From positions 60,590,709-60,654,708 of the forward strand of contig CM043971.1 of NCBI GenBank assembly GCA_014529385.2: a stretch of DNA of 64,000 nt. The letters are read 5' to 3'. Positions within the stretch are counted from its first letter, which is position 1. Each line of letters begins with the position of its first letter. This DNA is from Adiantum capillus-veneris. Its lineage: Eukaryota; Streptophyta; Polypodiopsida; Polypodiales; Pteridaceae. Position numbers and translations under genes: made by a program. This document shows positions 12,111 to 24,156 of this stretch, piece after piece. The notes beneath the pieces were generated by a model. It was not told where the DNA came from. It made no database searches and worked only from the letters and a program-made list of their open reading frames with translations.

Positions 12111-15100
12111 ATGTTGTTAATTCTTGAAGGCGATGAACTCTCCGATGTTGTTCTTGGAAATCGTGTTTGTCCGCCTCAGCCTGTTGATACGGATAATGAT
12201 AACGTGCTTATCACTGAAGGACCTATATTTGAAGATTGGAATGTTGCCTATACAGATTGGCAACGACGTGATAAAGCATCTCGTCGGTATATTCTTTCTG
12301 CTCTTACTGATTCCCTTTTGCTTGATATGTACGACTTCCCACGACGTATGGAAGTACCTTATTGCAAACTTTCAGAAGAAATCTGTCACAGAAATACTTT
12401 ATTTGAGAGGGTTTCTTAACAAGTTACAATATGAAGTTGGTACTGCCATGACGGGACATATTGAATCTTTCAAATCTATTATTAATCAACTTGCTGCTGC
12501 CGGTGATCCTGTTCCACAAAAGCAACTGATTACACTTCTCCTTGATACTGTGAAGGACTCTTCTTATGATAACATTATTACTATTCTCTCTAATAAAGAT
12601 GGTCTTGATTTCGACCAAGTCTTCATGTCTTTAATTGAATACTCTCAACGTCAAGAACGTCGTAATGCTAGTCATGATACAGCTATGATTTCACACGAGG
12701 AGACTGAGTCACAACAGATGGAACGGGCTTTTTATGCTCGAAGGCGTCCATTTCAACGAGGAAACCGCACAGGTGGCCGTCGCGGTAATATTTTCTCTCG
12801 TCTCAAATTTCTTAATAAGCAATGTTCTTACTGCAACAGAAATGGCCATACTGAAGATGATTGTTGGGCACGTCAATATGATGAAGAACACAATATTACC
12901 ACAAAACAACCACGTTTATCTAGAGACTCTTCTTCTTCTTCTTGTGAATATTGTGGACGATCTGATCATCCCACTCATATGTGCAATAAGCGTCGATTCG
13001 ACACAGATCGGAATAGAGCATATGCTATTGAACATCGAAAAAACATTGTACCAGAAACAAGCTGCGTCCTATGTTCAGTTGCTCCAGACAGAATACTTCA
13101 TGTACACGATGGATCACTTTTTATTGTCGATTCTGGTGCTACAAGAAATATGACATATCAGTCTAAGTGGCTCCATAACTATCATCCATTGCCAGTTCAA
13201 CGTGTTGTTTATCTTGTTGATGATACTACTTGTCAAGTAAAGGGTATTGGAGACTTATACACCTTATCTTCTTCCACTCGAATTTTGCGAGGAGTATTAC
13301 ATGTACCAGATCTTCAACGTAATCTTCTTTCAGTTGCTAGACTTGTTGATCTTGGTCTGTTTGTTGGATTTGATCATACCAAATGCCGAATTGAGAAAGA
13401 TGGACAGACTATAGCCACTGCTCCTCAAAATGGTAATTTGTTTGCACTCTCTCTCAACGATGCTGTAGCAAATGTTGTCACTGCTCCAGGTGATCATGAT
13501 TGCAAAGTATGGCATCACCGTTTTGTTCATGCTGATTTCTCAAAACTCCTTGATCTTCAACGTCGTGATCTTGTTCATGGCATGGATCTTAAAGCCCATC
13601 CTCATATGGGAATTTGTGAATTTTGTGCTCTTGGGAAACACAATCGCAAACCCTTTCCTCTTTCAAATACAACTCATTCTCATGACATATTGGATCTTGT
13701 TCATACTGATATATGTGGACCTCTACCTTCTTCGAGATCACAATATCGCTACTCCATTAATTTCATTGATGATTTCTCAAGGTATATGACTGTATTTCTA
13801 TTTAGACAAAAATCTGAAGCCTTATCTGTTTTCAAAAAATTCCACAAGGCTACGGAACTTCAAACTGGTTGTCGCCTTAAGAAGCTTCGTAGTGACAATG
13901 GAGGCGAATATGTTTCTCGAGAGTTTGTGAGTTACTGTGCTGACAGTGGAATTCATCATGAACACACTATTCCATATTCGTCTCAATAGAACGGTGTTGC
14001 TGAACGAAAGAATCACACTATTCTCAATGCTGTAAGATGCATGTTGATTCATTCTGGCTTATCTCGTGTTTTTTGGGCTAAAGCTACTTTGACAGCAGTA
14101 TTTATTCAGAATCATCTTCCTACTACTGCACCCTCTGGTAAGATACCCATCACAGCATGGACAGGTGACATTCCTTCTGTATCTCATTTTCGAACCTTTG
14201 GATGTATTGCTTATATTCATGTTCCCAAAGAAACACGAACAAAGCTTGATGCTCGTGGTCTTAAAGTTATTTTTATTGGATATTCTGACACTTCCAAAGG
14301 CTACAAATTCTATGAACCTTCCTCCAAGAAAGTAATTGTGAATCGTGATGCTACTTTTAACGAACAGCTTATGGGAGGCTCATGGTCCATGGATGATTCT
14401 GATGATACTAAATCATTGCTTTAAGCTTTTCCATTTCTTTCAGAAGATGAAACTCTTCCTATAGAGCAACTTTCCTCTTCACAACCATCCATTCCGAATG
14501 TTGCCAATGATGATATTGATATTTTTGTTGATCTGCCTATTGATTTTGAACATGGCTCATGTCATGTTTATGATGACGATATTGCTGATAATGCTTTTTC
14601 TACTCCTGAAGATCCCATTACTTATGATGAAGCTCTCTCTTCACCACAAAAGGATCAATGGCAAGAGGCTATGGAAGCAGAGTAGGATTCTCTTATCTCT
14701 AAAGGTACATGGATACTAACTGAATTACCTCCTGGTCGTACAGCTATTAAATGTAAGTGGGCATATAAGACAAAAGTAAAAGCAGATGGATCTTTTGACA
14801 AGTTCAAGGCGCGTTTAGTTGCAAAAGGTTACTCCCAAGTAGCTGGTGTTGATTATCAAGAGACTTTTTCACCAGTTGTTCGCATTACAAGTGTTCGAGT
14901 TTTATTGGCTAATTATCTTGGACAACATCTTGGATGTCCTTCTCTTAAGCATTGGTCTGCTGCAAAGCGTGTGTTGAAATACTTGAAAGGCACTACAAGT
15001 TTTGGTTTAGTCTATCGACGACAACTCACATCGGATTCTATGCAATCTCTTTCTCTTTTGGGTTACACAGATGCAGACTGGGCAAGCTCACATTTATCTA

Positions 15101-15537
15101 TGCGATCTACTAGTGGAAATTGCTTCTTTATAAATGGTTGTCTTGTTTCTTGGACTAGCAAGAAACAACGTTGTGTTGCAGTTTCTACGACTGAGTCAGA
15201 ATATGTTGCGGCATCACTTGCAGCTCGTGAGTTGATTTGGCTTCGACAAATGCTGGTTCATATTGGTCACTCTCCTCTTTCTAGCACACCCTTGCGGTGT
15301 GACAACCAAAGTGCTATTAGTCTTGCAAAAGACTATGTTCAACATAATAAGTCAAAGCACATTGCTGTACATTATCATTATGTTAGGTATGAAGTACACA
15401 AAGGAACCATTATGGTTGAACATTGTCCAAGTGACCAGATGATTGCAGACATTTTGACCAAAGGCCTCAACGAGTCACGTTTCATCCTCTTGCGCTCGGA
15501 GCTTGGAGTTGCTTCGACCTCACTCTTTCTAGATTAG
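12111..15537 (+). pseudogene. Gag-Pol polyprotein of copia element D, RT core deleted
   Basis: Gag starts in one frame (ATG 12111, with FEDWNVAYTDWQRRDKASRR) and moves to the frame used downstream near 12335, a one-base shift. Two CCHC zinc knuckles follow (CSYCNRNGHTEDDC and CEYCGRSDHPTHMC). Then come the protease motif VDSGATRNM at about 13127, the integrase HHCC finger ending CEFCALGKH, and the core with HTDICGP, RSDNGGEY and GVAERKN. A TAG at 13987 replaces a Gln codon; more stops lie at 14422 and 14683. RT begins (KARLVAKGYSQ) but is cut at about 14905, where VRVLLANYLGQHLG joins sequence normally several hundred bases downstream, so the YVDD box is gone. RNase H (GYTDADWAS, then STTESEYVA) is complete and ends at 15537. 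Confidence 0.9.
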
Positions 15538-15775
15538 CTTCTTTGCTATTGTGATAGCTTTGTACATATGACATTGTAATCTTTTAGGTACCATGCACTA
15601 TGCACACTCCAGATTTGCACATTGTGATCTCGAAGTCACTTGAATATTTGTACATAGATGCACAATTCACTTTCACATCATCATCGCTGGTTCATAATTT
15701 CACATTGTATAGGGGCTTGGGTTTTTCCCTTGAACTCCCCAAGGGTTTTTTCATCCAAAGCTAGAGACCTTTTTT

Positions 15776-15785
15776 TGAGTGGGGG
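15776..15785 (+). other. Polypurine tract of copia D
   Basis: A purine run GAGTGGGGG lies directly before the 3' LTR, where plus-strand DNA synthesis is primed in LTR elements. Confidence 0.75.
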
Positions 15786-15928
15786 TGTTGGAGCTATATA
15801 TGGCTCACTCTACTCAACTTGGTCTCACCTATATATTTGTATCTTGTTCTCAATATGAATCAGTCTTTGAGAGCGTATATGGTGTGTCTCTTGTCTCGTC
15901 TCTCTCTCTTTCTCTCTACATCTCAACA
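15786..15928 (+). repeat. 3' LTR of copia element D
   Basis: It matches 11150-11292 with five substitutions and ends CTCAACA before the TAATT duplication. Confidence 0.95.
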
Positions 15929-15933
15929 TAATT

Positions 15934-16930
15934 TAGGAAATCAAACCTAACATTTGTTTGATTTTTTTCAAGAAAACACTAAAGCTCATCTAGTTGTCAC
16001 GTGTGAATACATTGCAAAGGTAGAGTTTTGTTCCTGGACAAGCACTCTTTGTGTAGACCTCTCTATTCAAAGTACTCTCTTTGTCTACCCATTTGTTCAA
16101 TGCTTCTTTCCCATCTTGCTTCACTTGTCTTCATCTTGCCTAGCCTAGTAGGCCTTCTCTAATTATAGCTCTGAGCTCTTCAGTAGCGTCGCTCAGCCCA
16201 TCATAGCCCACCTCCGCTTAGCTTTGCCTACCGTAGCTTACTCCCGCTAAACTTGGCCCCTGGCACCTCTCAAAATAGGTTCAACCTATAAGCCTAATCA
16301 TGATCTGTGGAAGGCCAGGCGATTTTAAAGTGTTTTTGGATCTTCTTTATTAGGCAAAATGTTTTAACATTCATGCCGGAGCCATCCAAGGGTGGATTGA
16401 AATCGGTGTGCAGAGTTTGGTGTTTGATCTTATTATCGTCGTTAGCTCATTTAGAAAACAAATGTTTGCCCTAAACCAGTCAGGCATGTGATCTTCCCTA
16501 CAGACAAACACACTACTTGCATGTAAACAAAATAATATGTGCTCCCCCCTTTGCACTTGATTTGCCCTCCCTCACTAGCTTGCCTCATGACATGCCCCCC
16601 TGCGTGGGGTTTGTGTGCCCTTGGATGGCTTCAATGAGAATCTTAAAAGATTTTGCCTAATGGAGAATATCCAAAAATACCTAGTGACATGACAACATTT
16701 GAGGATATTGAGCTTGGTCTATGGAAGGCCAACAAAGGGCATCGGACACGCAGATGATGTCGATGGGCATGGATGCCATGCAAGAGCTGTTGAAATAAAT
16801 AAATAAAATATTCCAGCTTCACGCCTCGTGATCCCAAAGATACGAGCACCCGTTCAAATCATCCTATCCCAATCTATATAACAACCCCCTGTATCCGGCT
16901 CCAATCATCTCGTCGCAATCCAATACACCT
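15934..16930. other. Non-coding stretch
   Basis: No gene is recognised. A TATATAA sequence at about 16875 followed by a (CT)n tract at 16947-16974 could be a core promoter and leader for the alanine-rich frames that follow, but this rests on spacing alone. Confidence 0.3.
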
Positions 16931-16945
16931 GCCTATGTGCGTGTG

Positions 16946-16977
<32 letters not shown>

Positions 16978-17066
16978 TTCTTTTTCGGTGTCCCACACAA
17001 ACACACACAGCCGTTATGGATCCGGGACTTGGAACCCACGTCCATCGAAGAGCCCAAAACCCTGCA

Positions 17067-17760
17067 TGGCGCTACCCCTTCATGCTGCTGCTATTCAACC
17101 AGCCCTTACTGCCCCAACTGATGCCGCAAATGTTCCTGCAACAAAATATGCTGCTCACGATACTGATATCGATGATGCCCCTGCAGTATTGCCATGTTCT
17201 TGTTCAGGCAGCCGACGTCCATACCGGCATGTTTTACTGTCTCGAGTTGCTCCACTGCATCTTACTGGCGCAGCCGCCTGTGAATGTGAAAGCTTTGTGT
17301 TTGGAGATGAGCTCTGTTTCTGTTGAGTCCCGTCTCTTTTTGGGCTGTGGTCGCCATTAGTTAGTTGATGAGCTGCTTGCTAGTCCTACCATGCGGCCGA
17401 AACTAGGCCAAGAATGTTGCCAATGTTGCCTGCACAACATCTGCAACCCAATCTACTGCAGCTCTTGCAAATTCTTCACATGCTGTCCACCCTACTACTG
17501 AAAAGCCAGAACAAGCCCTCGCTGACGCCAATGGTGCTGCTACAACACCTGATGCGGCCAATTTTGCATATGATGCCCGTGCAACCTTCATTTCTTCAGC
17601 CAGCACAGCAGCAAAAGCTGGAGACAACCTTGAAACCTGGTACGGCCATATACAACCTTGATGAAGCGACCGATGCCACCACTCCCAATGAAGGCGATGC
17701 CAATTATGAAGATGAAGTTTTCCCTCCGCCTTATAAGCCTTGTCCTGTAAGCTGTCGAAA
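17067..17760 (+). pseudogene. Alanine-rich decayed coding region, unknown function
   Basis: Two frames share an alanine-, threonine- and aspartate-rich composition. One starts at ATG 17067 and contains APTDAANVPATKYAAHD, ending at 17326. The other runs from 17407 to about 17647 and contains TTPDAANFAYDARATF, then continues one frame over with DEATDATTPNEGDANYEDE. The similar wording (PTDAANV and TPDAANF) suggests internal repeats of one ancestral protein. I recognise no family. The frameshifts argue for a pseudogene or unrecognised introns. The stretch is GC-richer than its surroundings. Confidence 0.35.
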
Positions 17761-17798
17761 CCAGTCCGCGCCGGCGCGGACTGGTTCCAGCAGTGTTC
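17746..17798. repeat. GC-rich palindrome repeat, copy 1
   Basis: A 53-bp repeat containing a perfect 28-bp palindrome at 17759-17786, centred on GCGCCGGCGC. With two to three mismatches the arms extend to about 42 bp. It recurs at 17874-17926. Confidence 0.9.
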
Positions 17799-17873
17799 GC
17801 ACAAGCCAAACAATTTTGCCGCAATTACAGGGACCCTCCAGCCGCCATGTGTCACCTCCACCATAACCTTGCG

Positions 17874-17926
17874 TGTAAGCTGTCGAAACCAGTCCGCGCC
17901 GGCGCGGACTGGTTCCAGCAGTGTTC
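17874..17926. repeat. GC-rich palindrome repeat, copy 2
   Basis: Second copy, 128 bp downstream of the first, with the palindrome at 17887-17914. The two copies appear identical over the 53 bp. Confidence 0.9.
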
Positions 17927-17974
17927 ACAAGCAGCTTTAATAGTTAAACTAATGATGCTTTTGGATTTTTTAAA

Positions 17975-18125
17975 AAAGGAAAAGTTATCAAAATACCCCT
18001 CTAATTTGAGGAAATTCTCAAAAAATACTCTTCCAATTTCAAACATTCCCAAAACACCCCCAATATTTTGTCACAAATTCCCAAAACACCCTTCAATTTT
18101 TCCAAAATTCCCAAAGTACCCCCGT
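17975..18125. repeat. Degenerate short tandem repeat
   Basis: Imperfect units of about 30 bp built on AATTCCCAAAACACCC are repeated four to five times. Confidence 0.55.
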
Positions 18126-18129
18126 CGTG

Positions 18130-21100
18130 AGATTAAATTTCTTGAGAGGTGAAAAACTTTGTAGCTTTTCATAAGAAGACTGGCTGTCTATCAATACAAG
18201 ATGCTAAAGGTAGAATTTGGGTATGACGTTATGTAGGCTTTGGAGATGAATTTCTTCTTCTTAGACATAATTGCCCTTTTTGCAAGGTAATTTGTGACAG
18301 ATTACATGCTAAGCACTCAAAAACGGATCTAAATTGTCAAAAAAGAATAAATTGTCTAAATGGTCGATGGATGGTCATGCTAAGGTCTAGATGGTGGCAC
18401 ATGTGTATGCGACAAGTGTGTGGTGAAGGTTAGGCCATCAATTAATCGCCCAATTAATTATACCTTCACCAACATTAAGAGAATCTATGTTGATTCTTCT
18501 CCTCTTTTTATTTTCAAAAAGTGTACCACATACTCCCAAATAGTCTTCGTCAGCGCAGACACATTCTAGCTAGCAATGATGAGTGCTATTTCAAGGGGTT
18601 GCAAAGATCGTCATGCTATTTTGGGCCAAGATGAGAGCTGCCTCACTTGTAGAGAGCACAACTATTTTAACATTGTACTCACCATTGGAATTGCCTTATG
18701 AGAGCTTGTATAACTCAATTTTCAAAATCTCTCTAATTCACAAAAAACTTTATTGAAGGACTTGCTCGTATTTTTTCCTTGCTCAAAAAAACTCGCTCGC
18801 CAATTTGTAAGACTCACAAATTCTTTGCTAATCTCACCTTACTGTCCATCCCCTTGTTTCCTCGGGACAGTCAATTAGGAGAATCTTAGACTCACTTTCG
18901 AGCCTTTTAGTTTGAGAGAGGGAGTGGCGTTTGACCAATGAGGAAGAGGCTTATGCTATGTTGAAAAATAAATATTTTGGAGCAAAACTCGTTTAGGAAA
19001 AACGGAGAAAATAATATTTTTATTCTTCAAATTATACAATGTGACACTTTCAAAGCATAAATACCATAAGTTGTACTAACTCTGTATTGAAAAATTTCAA
19101 AAATTGCATTGAAGACTCTAGTAGCTACGTTCCTACCCAGATATTGCTTTGAGTAACTCTATTTTCCTCTCAAAACTGTCTTTCCTTTTTCATTTTTCGG
19201 CTAACTCTATCTACTGTGTGTTCTAGTGCACACCATGACTACCTCTCAAAGGCTTAGCACTACCATTGATTATGTTCTCATTTTTAAACGTTATAGTATA
19301 GATGAGTATGCATGGATAATATCTAGAATAACTATTGGAAATTGGGTACTATTGTAGACGACGAGGAGGAAGAGGAGGCAACACACTGATTTTGTGGAGG
19401 CTTTCATGGGACAAGCTAAAGATTTTAAAATTTGTGTAGAAAGCAAGCGGGTGAAAGAGGTCCTCATACAACATGCTTTCCAACATGTAGATTTAAGGTT
19501 GCAAACATATTCTCCTAGTTTTTCACGACATCGACCCAACTATAAGTTATTTTGAGCATGTCTGATTTTTTGCATGATCATTATGTTTACAAATTTAGGG
19601 CTAATATCATGTTTGGTATGTTGCAAATATTTATCCATCAAACAGGATGGATTGGCAATCAATTGAGAGCATAGTTAGTATTTTTTACCATTTCCATGCA
19701 TTTATTGGTGAGCAAATGTATCGAGGAAGACAACATAGGAGCTTGCAAATAATGGATTTTTTTTTGAATGATATGTCATATTTGGAGCCCAAAAAATCCT
19801 TTGGATGGGTTCGTGTAACTCCTTTGCCACTTCCATCCTTTGTTGATAGCAAGGATTAATCTTTGCCAGCTTCCCAAACTAGTGAAAGCTTCATTAATAA
19901 GTCATTTCAAGATATACAAAATTCCCTCAAGTATTATATTGCTACAAAGATTGTTAGGCTCACTCTATTTATGCCTGTTGAAGTGTTTGTAAATTTCTTC
20001 TTTGATGAGGAAATAAGAATTACCACAACAATGTTCATTTGCAAATCTAAGAGCTGTTTAGACTTTTTAGATGATAATTGGGATAGGAAATAGTCACATG
20101 GTAAAATTTGTATCTTGCAAAAGAAGTCCATAATTTGCAAGTACATTATAAGCTCTCAAAATTTCATAGTGTCATTTTGCTATTTTAGATATCATCTTCT
20201 TAGTGGGAAACTTATTCCACTCAACCAAGATATAGAGTCTAACTTTAAGAACAAACCTTGAAATGAATCCAAAGGAGAATATTTTGTGAAAAAGGTCTAC
20301 CTATGAGAGACCAAACCATTTCAAAAGAGAAAAATATTCAAATCATGCTTAATATAGAAGATGAACAGGGGATTCCACCCCTTGTGGATGATTGGCCAGT
20401 GCTATTAAAAGGTAAGGGGTGCTAACAATGCAAGTCAAATCATACGTCTAGACCATCCTCCAATGGAAGTATCAACATGGAGGTGAGTCCTACTTATATG
20501 TACATACGAGTTGGACTCCAAAACAGGATTTGGATACCAAATCATCGGTCTCTACTAATACAAGGTTATCATCATGGCTCAAATAAGATACACCCATTTG
20601 GATGTAGATTGCTTTAGACCACAATTGCCTACAAACGGAAGATTGTATCTTGGGAGAATGTGGTAGCTGATGCATATATTCCTCATTTTTGGAGCAGTTA
20701 TTTGAGCCATTTGGTAGGATAGATATATTGGCTACCTTGGATTATGTCGAAACAAATCTAGGCAAACCAACTTCTATGACAAAGAAAGAAAGAAATTCAT
20801 AACCAAACAAATAATTTCATTTGTAAAAATGATTGAAATCAAAGTAGAAAGGGATGTCATTGCTATAGATATCACCAATAAAACAATGAAGGATGTAGAC
20901 GCTGGGAACAATTCCTAGATGAAAATTTAGACTGGTGGTGGCTGAACTAGTAATTACCAACCTTATTAATATCGTAACTACACAATGCATAGTTAGTTGG
21001 AGGCCCAATTTGATAGTTATCATCAGCTATTAAGCTCAAAGAAGTCATTTCGCTCATGCTATTGTACTTCATTCCAATTTTACTGATCCAAATACACAAT

Positions 21101-23380
21101 CCAGTTCTAGTTCTAATTATCATTCCCACTGTAGTTATCATTTTCATTTTAGTATCATTGTCTCTAGTTGATTTGTTGTCTAAAGTCTGTTATTGAAAGA
21201 GACCAACTCATTCCATTTTGGTGATCATGGTGGTGAGGTGAATTGCTCTTGAAAGTGAATCACTCTCCTAGTTGAGTTTGTGGAGTGAGCCGGATTCAAC
21301 AATGTCAAGCACTAAAATGCGACATGGAAGGATAATTCCCAAGAGACTTACTGAAGTTTAGGATTAGGAGACTTATTAAAGTTCAAGATCCTCTTCTTGA
21401 TCCTAAAATAGATTATGGATATGATGTGTTTCAATTCAAAAGACATCAACCTGTAGGAATTGATAGGTGTTGTAGGTCAAATTGATATTGGAGAATATCT
21501 TAGTGCATAGTTCAAAATGAACAAAGGATGGGGACAAGTATTGATGAAGAATTTCTTCAAAAGTGGACTATCTTTTGTCTAAATATTTAAAAAAAATCAA
21601 GTATTTTCATTCTAAATATCACTCAAAGTACCATTGCTCAACAAAATATACTAAATGGAGATTCCTTCAAAGTCATTATGCTTGTACAATGAAGATCTCT
21701 TGGCAATATTGAAAGTTGTAAAAAATGGTGGCAATAATCTCTGATCCAGAATATTAGACCACAAAAAAATGTGAGATCATTTTTAGAAGAAGGATCACAA
21801 GGTTTTAAATCCTAAGGATTGTAAATATTTAATTCTTCAAAGTTTGGTGGACATTCAGATATAAGTCAATGACCAATGGGATGAAGATATCTAGGTCAAA
21901 ATGGAGTTTTCCAAATCATCTAAATCATTGATGGATTCCAATTCTCAACATCAAAATCAAAATGGTCAAAAAACACACAATAATCACTAGTATTACCTTG
22001 GAAAAGGAATACATTGACAATAAGAACATGGATTTTTTTCTAGTTCAGTTAAGGCCTAGCAAGTCTGACATCGATATGGAATTGTATGTTCCAAGGAAGG
22101 ATGATGTTTCTCAAGGAACTACCAGGATCACAACACTACTCTCATGTTGTATGATGGAGGATACACCAATTCCACAGCTGAGGGTAGTTTCTGAGTAAAT
22201 TGAAATACTCATTACAGATCAGGAGGTGATGATGATCCATAAGGAAGGGAATGTACTTGTCACAGGTGAGGGAAAAATGGTGCAAAACTAGTGCAATTAA
22301 GAAGTAGGTAGTTGTGAAGGAGGGCTACTGAATGAGACTCATGTGCCTAAGGTTTGATGATAAGACATGAGAAATCTAATGGTCAAGAGTGCACAAAGCG
22401 TCAGGATCTGGTAAAACAAAAGTACCATGTATTCCAATAGTGGTTCAAAAGGGAGTAGTGATGAACAAAATGTCAAAGGGTGTAAGGAGATTCATCTGGA
22501 TGTTATCAGGGTAAATGCACTCAAGGACCAAGTAGCTAATGTTAAAGATTTTTTGAGAGCACTAGTTGGAAGGACGGCGTTTGAAAATCTCCACAACACA
22601 ATGACTAGGAAATCACACATTAGAATAGTGATAACAAAAATAATTGAGATCTAGATTGGGTTAACTTGGTCAATGATCTAGAGTGGTGTTAGATACAATC
22701 TCAAATTCAAATGAGGCTATGAATGTGTTATACATTAGAGTAATGGAAGAGAGGGTACCGACTGTCTAGGAACCAAAACCAATAGACTGTTTGGGTATGG
22801 TTCCAACTCAGGCTCAGACTTCAAAGTATCTAGTTGAGCTTGAAACACATAATGGTTACTGGCCAGATATAAATAACCAAATCACTAAGAGAATCTTGTT
22901 AGCAATGGTTATAAGGGGTCAACTACTACACAAACACCACATCACAAGCAGTGAGAGAGAGATATGACATATCCACATGGTAGAGGTAGTGGGGAGACCC
23001 GGGTCTAACAAATCAATACCTTAAAGTAGTGTCAGATTCCAGTTTTTAAATAAGATGCAAGTTTGACAAAGAGAGAGCAAGAGACAGGGCCGGAGGTGTT
23101 TAGGGACCTTTATATACAACTAAACTATTGAATGTTTTTTTCCTTGCAAATGTCTTTGATGATTTGCGTTTATAACAATCATGTCTGACTCTGCTCGGTT
23201 TTATGATTGCTCGAAGTTTGAAATTCCCCTCTTGGATTCCACTCTAACTTTTACATCAAAAGCATATATCTTGAATTCCACTAGAACTTTTTCATCAAAA
23301 GCACATGTGTGAATTGTTGCAATACTAATTTACCACTTAAGATGTTAGCCTAAGATAGCATTCTTGTGGAGCACGAAGAT
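18130..23380. other. Long anonymous region
   Basis: I see no recognisable gene, LTR pair or terminal inverted repeat in these 5.2 kb. It is AT-rich. Short + strand frames (19647-19859, 19863-20093, 21962-22198, 22427-22654) have no family motif; they may be scraps of a very old element. Confidence 0.4.
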
Positions 23381-23388
23381 GCTCCAGG

Positions 23389-24156
23389 CTATAGAGACTC
23401 ACCCTCAAGGACTTCTACTTCATGCAAGGCATCTGCAAACCCCAACTTCTCATACACAGCTTCAACTATGTCTTCATCATTAGCCTGTAAGAAGGTAGCA
23501 TCCTGCACAATCAACTCATCAATCATAGCTTCTAACTTTGATGATAATTTTCCTCGGATATCTGCATAGTTTGGTAGACTTGAACTTTGTTCTTGATAGA
23601 TTTCATACTCCTCATAACGTGCTTGTACAATAGCTTCTTTGAAATACTCCCAATCGTCGTTGCAAGATCTGGTAACCTCTTGAATCTGCTCCTTCACATC
23701 TGAACTCACTAACTGCTCAAAATATTTGATCATCAATTCTTCTGGTATCCCTCTTACCTTGGTCTCTTGCTCATAGAACTCTAGGTAGCCCTGTATCCAT
23801 CAAAGAGTCGTCTTTCATCGTATTGCATCTAAAGCTGCATCCAAAGCTTCATCGATTTGCTTTTTCTTCTTTACGGTCTCAATTTCAAGCAGAGATCCTT
23901 GAACCAATTGAAGCATCTTTGAAAAATCTCGAACTGTTGACTTATCATCAAAACAGTTCGCAATTAATTCTACAAAATCATCTTCATCATCTGCTCTAAA
24001 TTCTCCATCTTTACCTCCCACCCCGGCTCGTTTCACGTCAGGTTCACCAAAGATGTCGGGCAATATGTGTTCGCTACGTGAGTCGTGCAGGCGCCAGGCC
24101 TCTGGTTGTGGGAGGTGTGAAAGAGAGAGAACAAGAACAGTTGATAACTCTGGCAA
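23389..24156 (-). pseudogene. gag: Gag-like protein of an LTR element
   Basis: Two - strand frames (24156-23815 and 23800-23389) are joined across a stop near 23813. The second contains WIQGYLEFYEQETKVRGIPE and later SCNDDWEYFKEAIVQARYEE, the pattern of a retrotransposon gag capsid: a short helix after a Trp, then a W-E-x-F motif. It resembles in layout the gag of element C at 50574-51008 (YVKEMELHR, then NWEELKVALKEEY). The N-terminal part is acidic (DDEDDFVELIANCFDD). No zinc knuckle, protease or RT follows. Similarity is by eye, so this is tentative. Confidence 0.45.

Larger units (their letters stand above)
11145..15933 (+). mobile_element. Ty1/copia retrotransposon D with LTRs and 5-bp target duplication
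   Basis: The element runs from 11150 to 15928 and is flanked by the direct repeat TAATT (11145-11149 and 15929-15933). Its two 143-bp LTRs differ at five positions by my count, about 96.5% identity. A primer-binding site and polypurine tract are in place. The gag-pol order is gag, protease, integrase, RT, RNase H, as in Ty1/copia. The RT core is deleted and several stops are present, so it cannot move by itself. Confidence 0.95.

Noticed and set aside
19291-22700. Possible endogenous pararetrovirus
   Set aside because: Short open frames in an AT-rich region suggested it, but no coat-protein zinc knuckle, protease, RT or movement-protein motif could be seen on either strand.
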